NCBI GenBank assembly: GCA_019671135.1
Contig: JAHRHY010000001.1
Span: forward strand, 2,480,001 to 2,544,000
Direction: 5' to 3'
DNA: 64,000 nucleotides
Source of the DNA: Linnemannia hyalina
Taxonomy: Eukaryota > Mortierellomycota > Mortierellomycetes > Mortierellales > Mortierellaceae
Each line of letters starts with the position of its first letter. Positions within the stretch are counted from its first letter, which is position 1. The notes under the pieces are model-generated. The model made no database searches. It worked only from the letters and a program-made list of their open reading frames with translations, and was not told where the DNA came from. This document shows, piece by piece, positions 46,186-55,597 of the stretch. Made by a program: the position numbers and the translations under genes.

Positions 46186-47991
46186 ATGGCAACACTTTCT
46201 CTAAACGATTCACCAACAGGGGAGACTGACCAGACCGTCTCTATTCCCCTGGCAACCCAAGGCGCGTCGTCGTCTCACCCGCAGCCACATATAATTTTTA
46301 TCAATACCCGGCCGCCAGCGTCTTCCTCAGCAACAACAGCACCATCATCACCTTCATACCCAACACAGAACACGTCATCCTCATCGTCGCAAACATCACC
46401 TACCCTTACCTCGTCGAATCTGCCAGAAGCCAAGGAGGAAAAGGGCTTTGTCCAGACTGTCCTCGACTCGAACCCTTACTTCTCGGCTGGCTTCGGGCTT
46501 ATGGCTATCGGCGCAGGACTGACCATTCTTCGCAAAGGAACCGTCTCGGGAGCGAGTGTACTTCGTCGACAGCTCCTTGTTACACTCGAGATCCCAAGCA
46601 AGGACAAGTCGTACCTGTGGTTCTTGCACTGGATGTCGTCCCAGTCAAGAAATGCCGCATCACTGACCCACGCTTCAGGAGCAGAGGCAGCATCAGCAGG
46701 AAAGAAGGGAATTTTCGGGCGTTTGAGTGATCGCGTCGCCAACAAAGTCAACCAGCGCTCGCAGTTCTTGGCGGTTCAGACAGAGTTCAAACAACATGAC
46801 AACGGCTCAGTCACGACACGGTTCAACTTGGTCCCTGGTAACGGCAAGCATTTGATCCGATACAACGGTTCATGGATCCAAGTCGAGAGGACTCGTGATG
46901 CCAAGATGATGGATCTGTCTACGGGCGCACCCTGGGAAACTGTGACTTTGACGACCTTGTCGCGGGATCGACAGGTGTTTACGGCTCTGTTGCAGGAGGC
47001 ACAAAAGATGGCATTGTTGAACCAGGAGGGCAAGACTGTGATCTACACGAGTTGGGGACCAGAGTGGAGACCTTTTGGACAGCCACGCAAGAGGAGAGTG
47101 CTGCAGAGTGTCATTTTAGACGAGGGCGTTGGCGAGAGAGTCGTGAGCGACGTCAAGGAGTTTGTGAAAAACGAGAAGTGGTACGCCGACCGAGGTAAGA
47201 CCCACTCTTGCTTTGTGTGAACAACGTGTGCTGTTTGTTGCTTTTCTGTCATTTGACGATCTCATACTGACCTTATTTGAATTCTAAATATTTGTGATAG
47301 GTATCCCATATCGTCGCGGATACTTGCTTTATGGACCTCCAGGAAGCGGAAAGACGAGTTTTATTCAGGCATTGGCAGGAGAGCTCGAGTATAACATTTG
47401 CATCCTGAACTTGAGCGAGCGCGGACTTACCAACGACCGATTGAACCACCTCTTGACCAATTTGCCCGAACGGAGTATCATGTTGCTTGAAGACATTGAC
47501 GCCGCCTTTGCCAAACGCGACAAGACTCAAGAAGGGTACGCAGAACTAATGCTCTAGCGATATAGGAATAGTTATGAGCATTTATTTCACTGTGCTAACG
47601 TATGTGCCTTTCGTTTCCTTCACCCATTAGATTCCAATCGATGGTAACGTTCAGCGGGCTGCTTAATGCACTAGACGGCGTGGCGTCATCGGAAGGCAGG
47701 ATCATCTTTATGACGACCAACCACATTGAGATTTTGGACGCAGCATTGATCCGCCCTGGCCGTGTTGACTTGCGAGAATATGTTGGTGATGCTACCCCGG
47801 CACAGATCCGCAAGATGTTTAAGCGGTTCTATGAGCTTGAGGATGTGTTGGCAGAGAAATTTGTCAAATCGCTGGAGGGCCACAAGGTCAGCACAGCAGC
47901 CTTGCAGGGTCACTTTGTGCACTTTAAGGACCGGCCCGAGGATGCCTGTGCTAATGTTGCCTATCTCACCACACCGCACCGTATCGATTAA
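46186..47991 (+). CDS. BCS1: BCS1-type mitochondrial AAA ATPase
   Basis: Three exons, 46186-47194, 47301-47535 and 47631-47991, with consistent phases, encode 534 residues. Residues 1-85 are a Ser/Thr/Pro-rich extension. A membrane segment lies at about 100-120 ([19 protein letters not shown]) followed by the BCS1 N-terminal domain ([34 protein letters not shown]-like [12 protein letters not shown]). The AAA domain has Walker A GPPGSGKT (348-355), Walker B IMLLEDID (396-403), and [19 protein letters not shown] with MTTNHIE and the arginine-finger region [14 protein letters not shown]1 in the inner mitochondrial membrane translocates the folded Rieske iron-sulfur protein during complex III assembly. 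Fungal genomes also carry BCS1-like paralogues of unknown role; the long N-terminal extension makes this one possibly a paralogue rather than the essential copy. Confidence 0.9.
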
Positions 47992-48270
47992 TAAACAAGT
48001 GGATAGAGCGTTCTTTTGATAACACTTGTTCGCATGGGCCGCAGATAACGAAAGATCAAAAAATGGTAAAAGGCAGTCAGCTTTTTTGCAGATTAGAAAG
48101 AGACGTACGTTTCTGTGCAAAAGAAGAAGAGCCGAACCCAGGTTCGTCTCTCTTTCTTCTTACTTCTTTCCAGCCCTTCCTTCTGCTTCCCCCACCACTA
48201 TTCCCTCTTTTTCCTCTTCTCCAACCGCGATAAGCGCCTTTTACAACACACACACACAAGCATATAAACA

Positions 48271-48620
48271 ATGGCCACCACAGCAGTCAACCCCACCCCT
48301 ACCCAGACAAAGCTCCAGGTCACTGACGCCGAGGAGCGCGACGGCTTTGTCGAGTACTGCAAGATGCGCACCTGCGAGCGCATGGACGCCGAGCGCACCG
48401 ATGGTAATCTACAACACAAGCACTTGCTCGGGATCAAGTCGATGGCTGTGACGAAAAGGCACGAATCGGGAATCGAGAAACAGAAGCAGAGCAGGATGTC
48501 GTTGATTGCCATGACGACACATGACACACTGTTGTGGTTGTCACTGTTGTTGGAATCAGACAGAGCCAAAACAGACAGTCGTTGATAACTATGGAAGGCT
48601 GTTGTTTCTGTTGCTGTTGC

Positions 48621-48666
<46 letters not shown>

Positions 48667-49277
48667 GGAAGCAGGCGCTTCGTTTTGCTTTCGTTGCTCA
48701 GGGGGTGGGACGTTGGAGGCGTGAGAAGTATTTTGTTCACCAAGCAACCAAGCTAACGGCCTTCCTTTTTTTTTCTTATTTTCGTGGTAATAGAACTCGA
48801 GGAGGCTGACGTGGACCAGATGAGGGTTATCGCTATCGAGTCCAAGATCGAGTGGCGTGGTTTCACAGACGAGATGAAGATGGTAACTGTCGCCTATGCT
48901 CACCTGGAGTTGCCTCTTCAACGTGACGTAATATGGTCCTTATCCTCGTCTTATGTTAACACGTTTTTTATTCTTCCTACCAAACCCAATCGATACTAGT
49001 TCTGGATCGAGCGCGGATCTGTCAAGTCCACGTTGGATGGTAAGCCGTTTGACACCCAGCAACCCTTCATATGTTTTTTAACTTTCTACTTTTTATGTGC
49101 CCTGCGAGCCCGAAGAAAGACATTAACGAATTTACCAAATTGTTCTACGCTTTCTTGGTACTCTTTTTTCATGTAGCTTGGGGCACTTTCTTGAAGATCA
49201 ATAACGCTACAGTCCCCGAGGTGCACGCTACAGGACCAGCACGCCCCCCATCAGACGTTCACCCTCACCACCACTAA
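48271..49277 (+). CDS. Small four-exon protein of unknown function
   Basis: Exons 48271-48403, 48794-48882, 49000-49039 and 49177-49277 join in frame to 120 residues: MATTAVNPTPTQTKLQ.. , EELEEADVDQMRVIAIESK.., FWIERGSVKSTLDA, WGTFLKINNATVPEV.., ending in a His-rich tail (PSDVHPHHH). All splice sites are GT..AG with phases 1, 0, 1. I do not recognise the family. There is no signal peptide or membrane segment. The protein is rich in charged residues in the middle. The first intron (390 nt) holds a long TTG/TTGT repeat. Coding reality rests on the joined frame and the strong splice sites; the model of exon 3 (40 nt) is the least certain. Confidence 0.65.
48612..48666. repeat. TTG trinucleotide microsatellite in an intron
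   Basis: About 16 TTG/CTG units in the first intron of the small four-exon gene. Several frames read through it as poly-L, poly-C or poly-N, but none is a supported coding region. Confidence 0.92.
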
Positions 49278-49525
49278 AATGCAATAACAGCGTTTTCTTG
49301 TACAGTACAGTCGTTCTAAGGAGTTGGGTACTCTCTCCCTCCTCCTAATACACTTTTTTTCGAACTGCGACAGACGACACTACTTTTTGGGCATTGGTGT
49401 TGGAATTGGTGGGATGCATGGTATGTGTACTTGCCAGGAGCATGCTATGGGATCATTCGGCGTACAATGTATGCATTTTGCGTCGTGTCTTTTTCATACA
49501 CGCTCAACACGGCTCTTCCACACTT
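49278..49525. other. Spacer before the rRNA pseudogene
   Basis: 3' flank of the small gene. rRNA similarity begins abruptly at 49526. Confidence 0.5.
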
Positions 49526-50293
49526 AGGATGTTGACTTAATGGCTTTTAAACGACCCGTCTTGAAACACGGACCAAAGAGTCTAACATATATGCAAGTGT
49601 TTGGGTGGCAAACCCATGCGCGTCATGAAAGTGAACGTAAGTGCGATCCGCAAGGTGCAGCATCGACCGATCTTGACATTTTGGATAAATTTGAGTCAGA
49701 GCATATATGCTGGGACCCGAAAAGATGGTGAACTATGCCTGAATAGGGTGAAACCAGAGGAAACTCTGGTGGAAGCTCGTAGCGATTCTGACGTGCAGAT
49801 CGACCGTCAATTGGGTATAGGAGCGAAAGACTAATCGAAACCATCTAGCAGCTAGTTCCTGCTGAAGTTTCCCTCAGGATAGCAGGACCTCGTTTAGTTT
49901 TATGAGGTAAAGGGAATGATTAGAGGCCTAGGGACTGAAACAGCCTTAAATATGTAAGAAGTTCTTGCTCTTTAGCTGCACCTGGATATTTGAATGAGAG
50001 TTTCTAGTGAGCTATTTTTAAAAAGCGAAACTGGTGATGTGGGATGAGCCAAACGCGATTTAAGACTCTGGAATACACGCTTATCACACACCGCGAAAGG
50101 TGTCAGATCATCTAGACAGCAGGACGGTGGCCATGGAAGTAGGAATCCGCTGCCAAATTAACTAACCCTGAAAATGGATGGGCTCAAGCGTATTCCCATA
50201 ATTCGCCGTTAGGGTAAAGCGAAGCCCTGGTGAGTAGGAGCGTGGAGGTTGTAAAGAAACTTTAGACGTAAGTCTGAGTGAAACGGCCTCCAT
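49526..50293 (+). pseudogene. 28S rRNA pseudogene, fragment A (5' third/middle)
   Basis: Strong 28S (LSU) similarity begins at AGGATGTTGACTTAATGG. Conserved segments in order: CCCGTCTTGAAACACGGACC (49555-49574); GGGACCCGAAAAGATGGTGA (49712); AGAGGAAACTCTGGTGGA; GGTATAGGAGCGAAAGACTA (49814); AAGTTTCCCTCAGGATAGCA (49863); GGTGGCCATGGAAGTAGGAA (50125); CCTGAAAATGGATGGGCTCA (50168); and AACGGCCTCC (50282). These correspond to roughly positions 880-1400 of yeast 25S rRNA (numbering approximate). Many substitutions in normally invariant positions and deletions (for example the GTGTAACAACTCACC region near 50154 is missing) show it is not a working rRNA. The 5' end of 28S, 5.8S, ITS and 18S are absent here. 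Confidence 0.92.
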
Positions 50294-50652
50294 TAATGCG
50301 TTCGTCATACTGACGTTAGCTAAATCCCGTAATAACTTACCGCCTTGACTCTTTCAGTCCATGACAAAAAGGTTATGTAGACGCTCCGACTACTGCCAAT
50401 AACAATATGGTGTCAAGCATATGTCACCAATTGTTTTGGAATATACCGCATACGCGCAATGCAGAAGGCGACATCTTGCTCCTTGCCTTGATTATTGTCT
50501 GACGGAAGAATGATGTGTTCGAGTTTGTTGTATCACCACATACCTTGTCAAACCATGTGAAGACAAATCTTCGTCCCTTTCATATAAAATACACATCTTT
50601 CTCTCACTGCGTCCTTTTGATTATATCGCTCACACCTATTTACACCCCAATC
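50294..50652. other. Junction and promoter of an F-box gene
   Basis: After the rRNA similarity ends there is no recognisable feature up to the F-box gene. The last 100 bases are CT-rich leader. Confidence 0.45.
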
Positions 50653-52053
50653 ATGATAAACCCTTCAATCGAGAAGAACCCACTCCAAATCCCCGAGATC
50701 AGAGCCCGGGTCAGTCGCTTAGTCTCCTTGGAGGATGCCATCTCCTGCGTTCGCGTTTCCAAGGCTTGGTCCAAGGATTTCACTTCGGCGATATGGTATA
50801 CCGTCGATTTTAATATTCACCGCACTTTCAAAGACCTTGACGGCAATATTATCACCAAGCATGGACGCCACATCCGCACTATCGAGAATATCAAGACCCA
50901 GCCCGAACTGAATGCTGTTCTTCGTTCAACAATCAAGAATGTACGTGTTCTCGAAGTAACATGTGCAACAAGCGCCCGATTTCGCACTTTATGCATGGAT
51001 CTCATCTACAATAATAACAAAAGCCTCAAGAAGTTGACACTGAAGATGGATACGAACGCAAAACAGCGGGATTTTTCTTCTCGAACGATCTCCGTAAATG
51101 CGTTCATCTCCTACTCTCCTGACTCTCGACTCGCCAATATAAGTCTCCATGGTGTTTGTTTCAGCCGAGATTCGTTTGTCTCCTTACTGAGAAATTGTCC
51201 TCTACTCACATACCTGGATTTGCAGCAGGACGTCGCTCTATTCTCAGGCCCCTCTATCGATGCCTTCAAACACAAGGGAGTGGTTACCTTGCTGGCTCCA
51301 ATCAAACAAGTTTTCCAACCTGATCCCGAATCCGGCCTATCGTCCCTTGGCTTTTCACTGCTCGTGCATTTCCCCAACTTGATTGAATGGCACTGCTACA
51401 ACCTGTCGGCAGCCTTGTTCGTTCCCGTTGAGCGAATCAAGACAGAGGTGACAAGGTGCTGTCCACGAGTGACCATGATTGACACATGGAAATCGCCTCC
51501 GCATATTATACACAGTTTGGTGGCCAACGCGTTTTACGGCTTGAAGAACGTCACATTTGAGTACATTCAGCTCTCCATGGACGTCATTGTAGCCCTGTTA
51601 TTTCACAGGGAAACATTGCTGCGGGTGTGCGCCTCCTTGGACAGCCAGTGTTCTTATACCGAGAGAGATGAGCTTCCTTTGGAGGGCGATCACTTTCAAC
51701 AGTCGGGTCGAGCTGTGCAATTGCTGCCGCGGTGCTGCCCATACCTCAAGTTTCTCGAGTTTGAGGGTCACGAGATGGACATGGACATTGTGGAAGAGGA
51801 GGAATGGGCATGCAGAGGTCTACAACAACTTCGGGTGCGCATTCGAGGCTTGAACACGAAAGAGAAGGTTGACAGGACATTGAAGTTATGGAAGGAAGGA
51901 AGACAAAGGAAGGGCGAGGAGGACACTACGTTCATCGAATCTCATATGAACGAGGCCAAGGATACGTCAATCGAGGCGCGCGTTGCAAGACATCTCTTAG
52001 CGCTCGAGAAACTGGAGGCAGTCTGGCTGGGTACTCGTACGTTTCATGCTTGA
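50653..52053 (+). CDS. F-box/LRR-like protein (second F-box subfamily)
   Basis: Single exon, 466 residues from the ATG at 50653 (MINPSIEKNPLQ). F-box at residues 8-50 (NPLQIPEIRARVSRLVSLED, CVRVSKAWSKDFTSAIWYTV). Irregular LRRs follow (KSLKKLTLKM, LANISLHGVCF, NCPLLTYLDLQQD, LKNVTFEYIQLS, CPYLKFLEFEGHE, WACRGLQQLRVRI) and the C-terminal block VARHLLALEKLEAVWLGTR. The frame extends upstream to 50515 but the internal ATG directly before the F-box is preferred. A likely SCF substrate receptor. It differs from the 25-29-kb family in the F-box signature (VSKAW instead of CRQWFL) and is shorter. It lies in the gap of the rRNA pseudogene, so it may have arrived there as an insertion. Confidence 0.88.
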   Translation: MINPSIEKNPLQIPEIRARVSRLVSLEDAISCVRVSKAWSKDFTSAIWYTVDFNIHRTFKDLDGNIITKHGRHIRTIENIKTQPELNAVLRSTIKNVRVLEVTCATSARFRTLCMDLIYNNNKSLKKLTLKMDTNAKQRDFSSRTISVNAFISYSPDSRLANISLHGVCFSRDSFVSLLRNCPLLTYLDLQQDVALFSGPSIDAFKHKGVVTLLAPIKQVFQPDPESGLSSLGFSLLVHFPNLIEWHCYNLSAALFVPVERIKTEVTRCCPRVTMIDTWKSPPHIIHSLVANAFYGLKNVTFEYIQLSMDVIVALLFHRETLLRVCASLDSQCSYTERDELPLEGDHFQQSGRAVQLLPRCCPYLKFLEFEGHEMDMDIVEEEEWACRGLQQLRVRIRGLNTKEKVDRTLKLWKEGRQRKGEEDTTFIESHMNEAKDTSIEARVARHLLALEKLEAVWLGTRTFHA

Positions 52054-52190
52054 TGGTGGTATTAAAATTTAGTCCACATATTGACAAAATGAATTAAAAG
52101 TTATTTGTACCGATAAATAGCCAACTGGTTGAATAACTAGCGAGGATGTAAAAAAAACAGTGAACTGAGCGTCGTTCAATGTTGTAGAAT

Positions 52191-52260
52191 GGGGATAACT
52201 GGCTTGCGGCAGCCAAGCGTTCATAGCGACGTTGTTTTTTTATCCTTCGATGTCGGCTCT
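52191..52260 (+). pseudogene. 28S rRNA fragment, extra copy
   Basis: GGGGATAACTGGCTTGCGGC then AGCCAAGCGTTCATAGCGAC and ATGTCGGCTCT: the segment of 28S rRNA just upstream of the sarcin-ricin region. A second copy of the same 68-70 bases is at 54706-54772, on the other side of the minus-strand F-box gene, in the same orientation. Confidence 0.9.
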
Positions 52261-52594
52261 TTCAATCCTTGCTTCATTAGAATTTGAGGTCGCACTGTCA
52301 ATGCTTTGTTCACTTGCCATCTTTTTGTTTTACTTATGGGGGTCCTATTGTTCATTTTCGTTTGGGATTACTCAAGGGTTTCTGTACTTTCTTAATAATG
52401 AGATATCCAGCTGGTGGCTTTTTAATCGTTCGATGTCAGATCTTTTTCTCTTCCTTCATTATCACCCAAGGTCGCGTCGTTGATGCTTTGATCTCGTGTA
52501 CGATTATGAGAATTTATTTAAGGTGTACGCTTTCTATCACCTGTTCGTCTTAGCAAAAGATACAAAGGGGAAGCAATATCAGACACCTGGCTGC
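52261..52594. other. Spacer with possible degraded repeat
   Basis: Bases 52418-52490 weakly resemble 52237-52310 (shared TTCGATGTC, TTCCTTCATTA, GGTCGC and TGATGCTTTG words), possibly a degraded direct repeat. No gene. Confidence 0.4.
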
Positions 52595-54040
52595 TTAGTC
52601 GTCTAGGAAGGAGCAGCTTGAGTCGTAGAAGAGCTTCTTGCTAATGCCATACTTCTTGCAAAGCTCCCAAAATCGCCAGGTTCTTCTGTCTTCAGAGCTG
52701 TTCATCGTGCGCAGGTTTGGCCACATTTTGACCATCCACTCGATGTCTCTTTTTCTTAGCTCTGCTGCCACATGTCCAGGTACCGCTAAATGCTGCAACA
52801 ACTTCAGCGACCTCAACATCGTCAACCCTTCGCCTAGTCGCAGGCTAGGTAGGGGCCCGTAGAACCGAGGACTCCCGCGCCAAAGGTTCAGCACACGTAG
52901 TCGGCAGAGTCGAGAGAGTTGCATGTATACAGCGTGCTGAGTCTCCATAAAGGCGCCCTGGCCGAAATCGAACTTGATGGGCGCGTGAAATATTTCCAGT
53001 TCAAGACAGACCCAGGGCTGACTCTCTGCAATATCCGATCCTGATATCTCATATGCCGCAAATGAGCGAAGGCTAGGGCATGAGCACAGAATTGTCAGGA
53101 ATTGCGCACTCTCGATCGTACGCGCCCCAATGCTTGCCAGATGGACGTGCTCGAGAGTAGCGTAATGTCGTTGCAGGGAAGAAAAGTATTGGAGCTGGTC
53201 GGGAATATCTTCATGTTGGACTTGAATACATTTCATCGGCGGCAAGGCGCCAATTAATTTGGCCATCTCTTCCACTGACATGTGACAGGACGCCTTCAGC
53301 ACGCAGAGTCTTCGACAGGCAGGAATGGTACGCTCCAGTAAGACTCTACGATCGCCGGGGGTGAGGACAAGCGTTGTTAGGTTTGGGCACCGCGCAATCA
53401 ATTCGAGCTCCCAATCGACACCCGTAAAATCTATAGAGAGGAACTCTATGCTCGGGAAGCTGATGCCATCGCTCCACCGAACTGTCTCCAGAAAAGGAAA
53501 GCAATGAAGAGAGAGTCTCTTCAGTCGGCTGAGGCGTATGAGGTGCTCGGCCATCTCTTGGTCCAATTTAAAGTTATGGAGTCCCAATCTCTCGAGGTTG
53601 GGGCAAAAGAAAATAGACAGTAGGATCCCTTTGGGCAGTGGCGTAGAACTTTCTTGGTAGTGGGTAAGCGTTTTGAGTGTCAATTGGTTCAGCTGGACGA
53701 GGTCGCCGAGATAGGCCTGTGACTCCTCACTAAGAGCGTTGTCAAAACTACCGTAGTGACTTCGCAGGGACTGTACTTGCGTGCAGCTACTAAAGACGCC
53801 CTTGTCCTGCACTTTCCGATAGACTTGAAGACGAAGATTTCGAATGAGGAGACCATACTTGTTCATAGCTTGCTGGATGTGGCCTGAAGTATCATGACGT
53901 AATGTAAATGACTGCCATAGCCATGGCAGAAAGTATTCGAACCAAGCCTTGGAAACGAAGCTACATGATTTGAACTCCTTGTTGGAAAGAAAGATGCCAA
54001 TATAATTCCTGATTTCCGGAATCGCCAACGCTTTCTCCAT
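52595..54040 (-). CDS. F-box/LRR-like protein (second F-box subfamily)
   Basis: Single exon, 481 residues from the ATG at 54040 (MEKALAIPEIRNYIGIFL). F-box at residues 5-45 (FVSKAWFEYFLPWLWQSFTL). LRR-type repeats follow: LVQLNQLTLKTL, CPNLERLGLHNFKLD, LSRLKRLSLHCFP, SIEFLSIDFTGVD, CPNLTTLVLTPGDR, CPSLRSFAAYEIS, LCRLRVLNLWRGS, with C-terminal LLQHLAVPGHVAAELRKRDI and WMVKMWPNLRTM. The long frame upstream to 54097 has no ATG. A probable SCF substrate receptor, paralogous in layout to the 50.7-kb gene but on the opposite strand. It is bracketed by direct repeats of a 28S rRNA segment (52191-52260 and 54706-54772). Confidence 0.9.
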   Translation of the reverse strand: MEKALAIPEIRNYIGIFLSNKEFKSCSFVSKAWFEYFLPWLWQSFTLRHDTSGHIQQAMNKYGLLIRNLRLQVYRKVQDKGVFSSCTQVQSLRSHYGSFDNALSEESQAYLGDLVQLNQLTLKTLTHYQESSTPLPKGILLSIFFCPNLERLGLHNFKLDQEMAEHLIRLSRLKRLSLHCFPFLETVRWSDGISFPSIEFLSIDFTGVDWELELIARCPNLTTLVLTPGDRRVLLERTIPACRRLCVLKASCHMSVEEMAKLIGALPPMKCIQVQHEDIPDQLQYFSSLQRHYATLEHVHLASIGARTIESAQFLTILCSCPSLRSFAAYEISGSDIAESQPWVCLELEIFHAPIKFDFGQGAFMETQHAVYMQLSRLCRLRVLNLWRGSPRFYGPLPSLRLGEGLTMLRSLKLLQHLAVPGHVAAELRKRDIEWMVKMWPNLRTMNSSEDRRTWRFWELCKKYGISKKLFYDSSCSFLDD

Positions 54041-54705
54041 ACTGAGGCGAAGGCTTTCTAGATGGCGAGTAGAATATGAAAATAACGGAGGGAGCAAAAT
54101 TACGAGGACGTAGTTATTAGTGGGCGTGTAAAAGATGAGGTCCGTTGAGTGACAAGAACGATATCTTTATCGTCGTGAGCCTTGGGGAGCCTTTATATCC
54201 CGTTGAGAATTGTGACCAACACTTAACCTCAATAGAGGATATTCTTAGTGAGGTTTTAGCGGAGAGGTAGGTTGTTTTAGGGTTTACTTGCTGTCTACAG
54301 GAGTGATAAACAGAAGGTGGATATTTATGACCTACCAGGTTGTAATAGCCAAAGAACGAGAGCAATGGAGCAAACAAGAGAAGAGTTGAGAAATTGCAGG
54401 GCAGATAAAGAAGGAAGCAGAAACCAAAACTGATTATTTTACAAGAAGAGGTATCTATATCTGCGGCTTTAAGGGAGGCGGAGCGTATTTAGATGGAGGC
54501 GTATTATTGGAGGCACGGTAGGAGACTAGGAGACAGGCGATGATCCTGTTACACATGGGTACCTTATGGGACATATCTCTGTTACTCGCGGCGGCGCTTT
54601 AATTTTACATCCCGTTTGTATCTACGCCTCCGTTCTCTGTATTGCCTTGAAAAAAAAAAGTGTCTCTACACTTTAAAAGAATAAGAAAATCGCATGCGAT
54701 TAGAG
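54041..54705. other. Promoter side of the minus-strand F-box gene
   Basis: No gene or rRNA similarity recognised. Ends where 28S similarity resumes. Confidence 0.45.
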
Positions 54706-55404
54706 ACAACTGGCTTGTGGCAGCCAAGCGTTCATAGCGACGTTGCTTTTTGATCCTCCGATGTCGGCTCTCCTATCATAGGAGGCCACCCACATCCCTA
54801 TATAGCTTAGCAAGAACTACAATGTAGATAGGAGCTATTGGGACTTGTCATAGCACCTATCTATATTGTAGTTATTGCTAAGCTATATAGGGGATGTGGA
54901 TGGCCTCCGTACTGAAGCAGGATCCAGTAAGCGTTGGATTGTTCGCCCACTATAGGGAACGTGAGCTGGGTTTAGACCGTGATGAGACAGGTTAGTTTTA
55001 CTCTACTGATGAAATGTTGTTACAATATTAATTGAACTTAGTACGAGAGGAACCGTTCATTCGGATAATTGGTATTTGGGCCTGCCTGAGCAGGCAATGG
55101 CCCGAAGCTATCATCCGTTGGGTTATGGCTGAACGCCTCTAAGTCAGAACCCGTGCTAGAACGCGACGATTACCTTTGCGATTTTTAGTTGAATACGAAT
55201 AGATCTTCGGATCCTGAATCAAACTAGGTGGGGTTATCTTGTAGAGCAGAAAGGCTTTGTGAGGTTCCTGCTAATGTGAATTTCAAATATTATACGAGAT
55301 AAATCCATTGCAGACGACTTTAATTGAACGGGGTATTGTAAGCCATAGAGTAGCCTTGTTTGCTATGATCTGCTGAGATCAAGCCCATTGTTCTATAGAT
55401 TTGT
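54706..55404 (+). pseudogene. 28S rRNA pseudogene, 3' end, interrupted
   Basis: From ACAACTGGCTTGTGGCAGCC (54706) to GATTTGT (55404) this follows the 3' end of fungal 28S rRNA: TCATAGCGACGTTGCTTTTT, GCGTTGGATTGTTCGCCCAC, GTTTAGACCGTGATGAGACA, CTTAGTACGAGAGGAACCGT (the sarcin-ricin loop, 55038), GGCTGAACGCCTCTAAGTCA, CGGGGTATTGTAAGCCATAG, GATCTGCTGAGATCAAGCCC. It is interrupted by the element at 54781-54909. The stretch around 55185-55300 is shortened and diverged compared with working genes. Segments corresponding to about 1250 bases between fragment A and here are absent. Nonfunctional; no ETS/ITS context. Confidence 0.92.
54781..54909. mobile_element. 129-base MITE-like palindromic insertion in 28S
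   Basis: Arms of about 52 bases are near-perfect inverted repeats: GGAGGCCACCCACATCCC.. at the left against ..GGGATGTGGATGGCCTCC at the right, with three mismatches and one indel, around a 23-base loop. Removing it restores the conserved rRNA sequence CTATCATACTGAAGC. TA is present on both sides (54779-54780 and 54910-54911), the target duplication used by Tc1/mariner-type elements. It has no coding capacity. Confidence 0.85.
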
Positions 55405-55597
55405 TCGAAAGTCGAAAGAACATCTCTTCTCTCTTTTTCTTTTTTTCCTTCAGGCGCTTGAGATATAAGCCCTAGAGTTTCTGATGGCCATATTGATTTC
55501 CGGATGACTGACCCCTTCTAGCCTGCTTGAATAGGGAACAATAGCAACTTTCCTTTCACACATTTTTTTTATTATCGAATTCTCTACTCCATAAGCA
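55405..55597. other. Junction between rRNA pseudogene and nuclease-like gene
   Basis: Short region where the 28S 3' end meets the 3' side of the minus-strand gene. A 61-codon minus-strand frame overlaps here (55450-55635), but its best explanation is intron and exon remnants of that gene. Confidence 0.4.

Noticed and set aside
48521..48809. Poly-Leu, poly-Cys and poly-Asn frames over the TTG repeat
   Set aside because: They are different frames of one microsatellite inside an intron of the small four-exon gene.
52416..52447. Third copy of the 28S segment near the F-box gene
   Set aside because: Only short words agree (TTCGATGTC and neighbours); too weak to separate from chance, so listed only as a possible degraded repeat.
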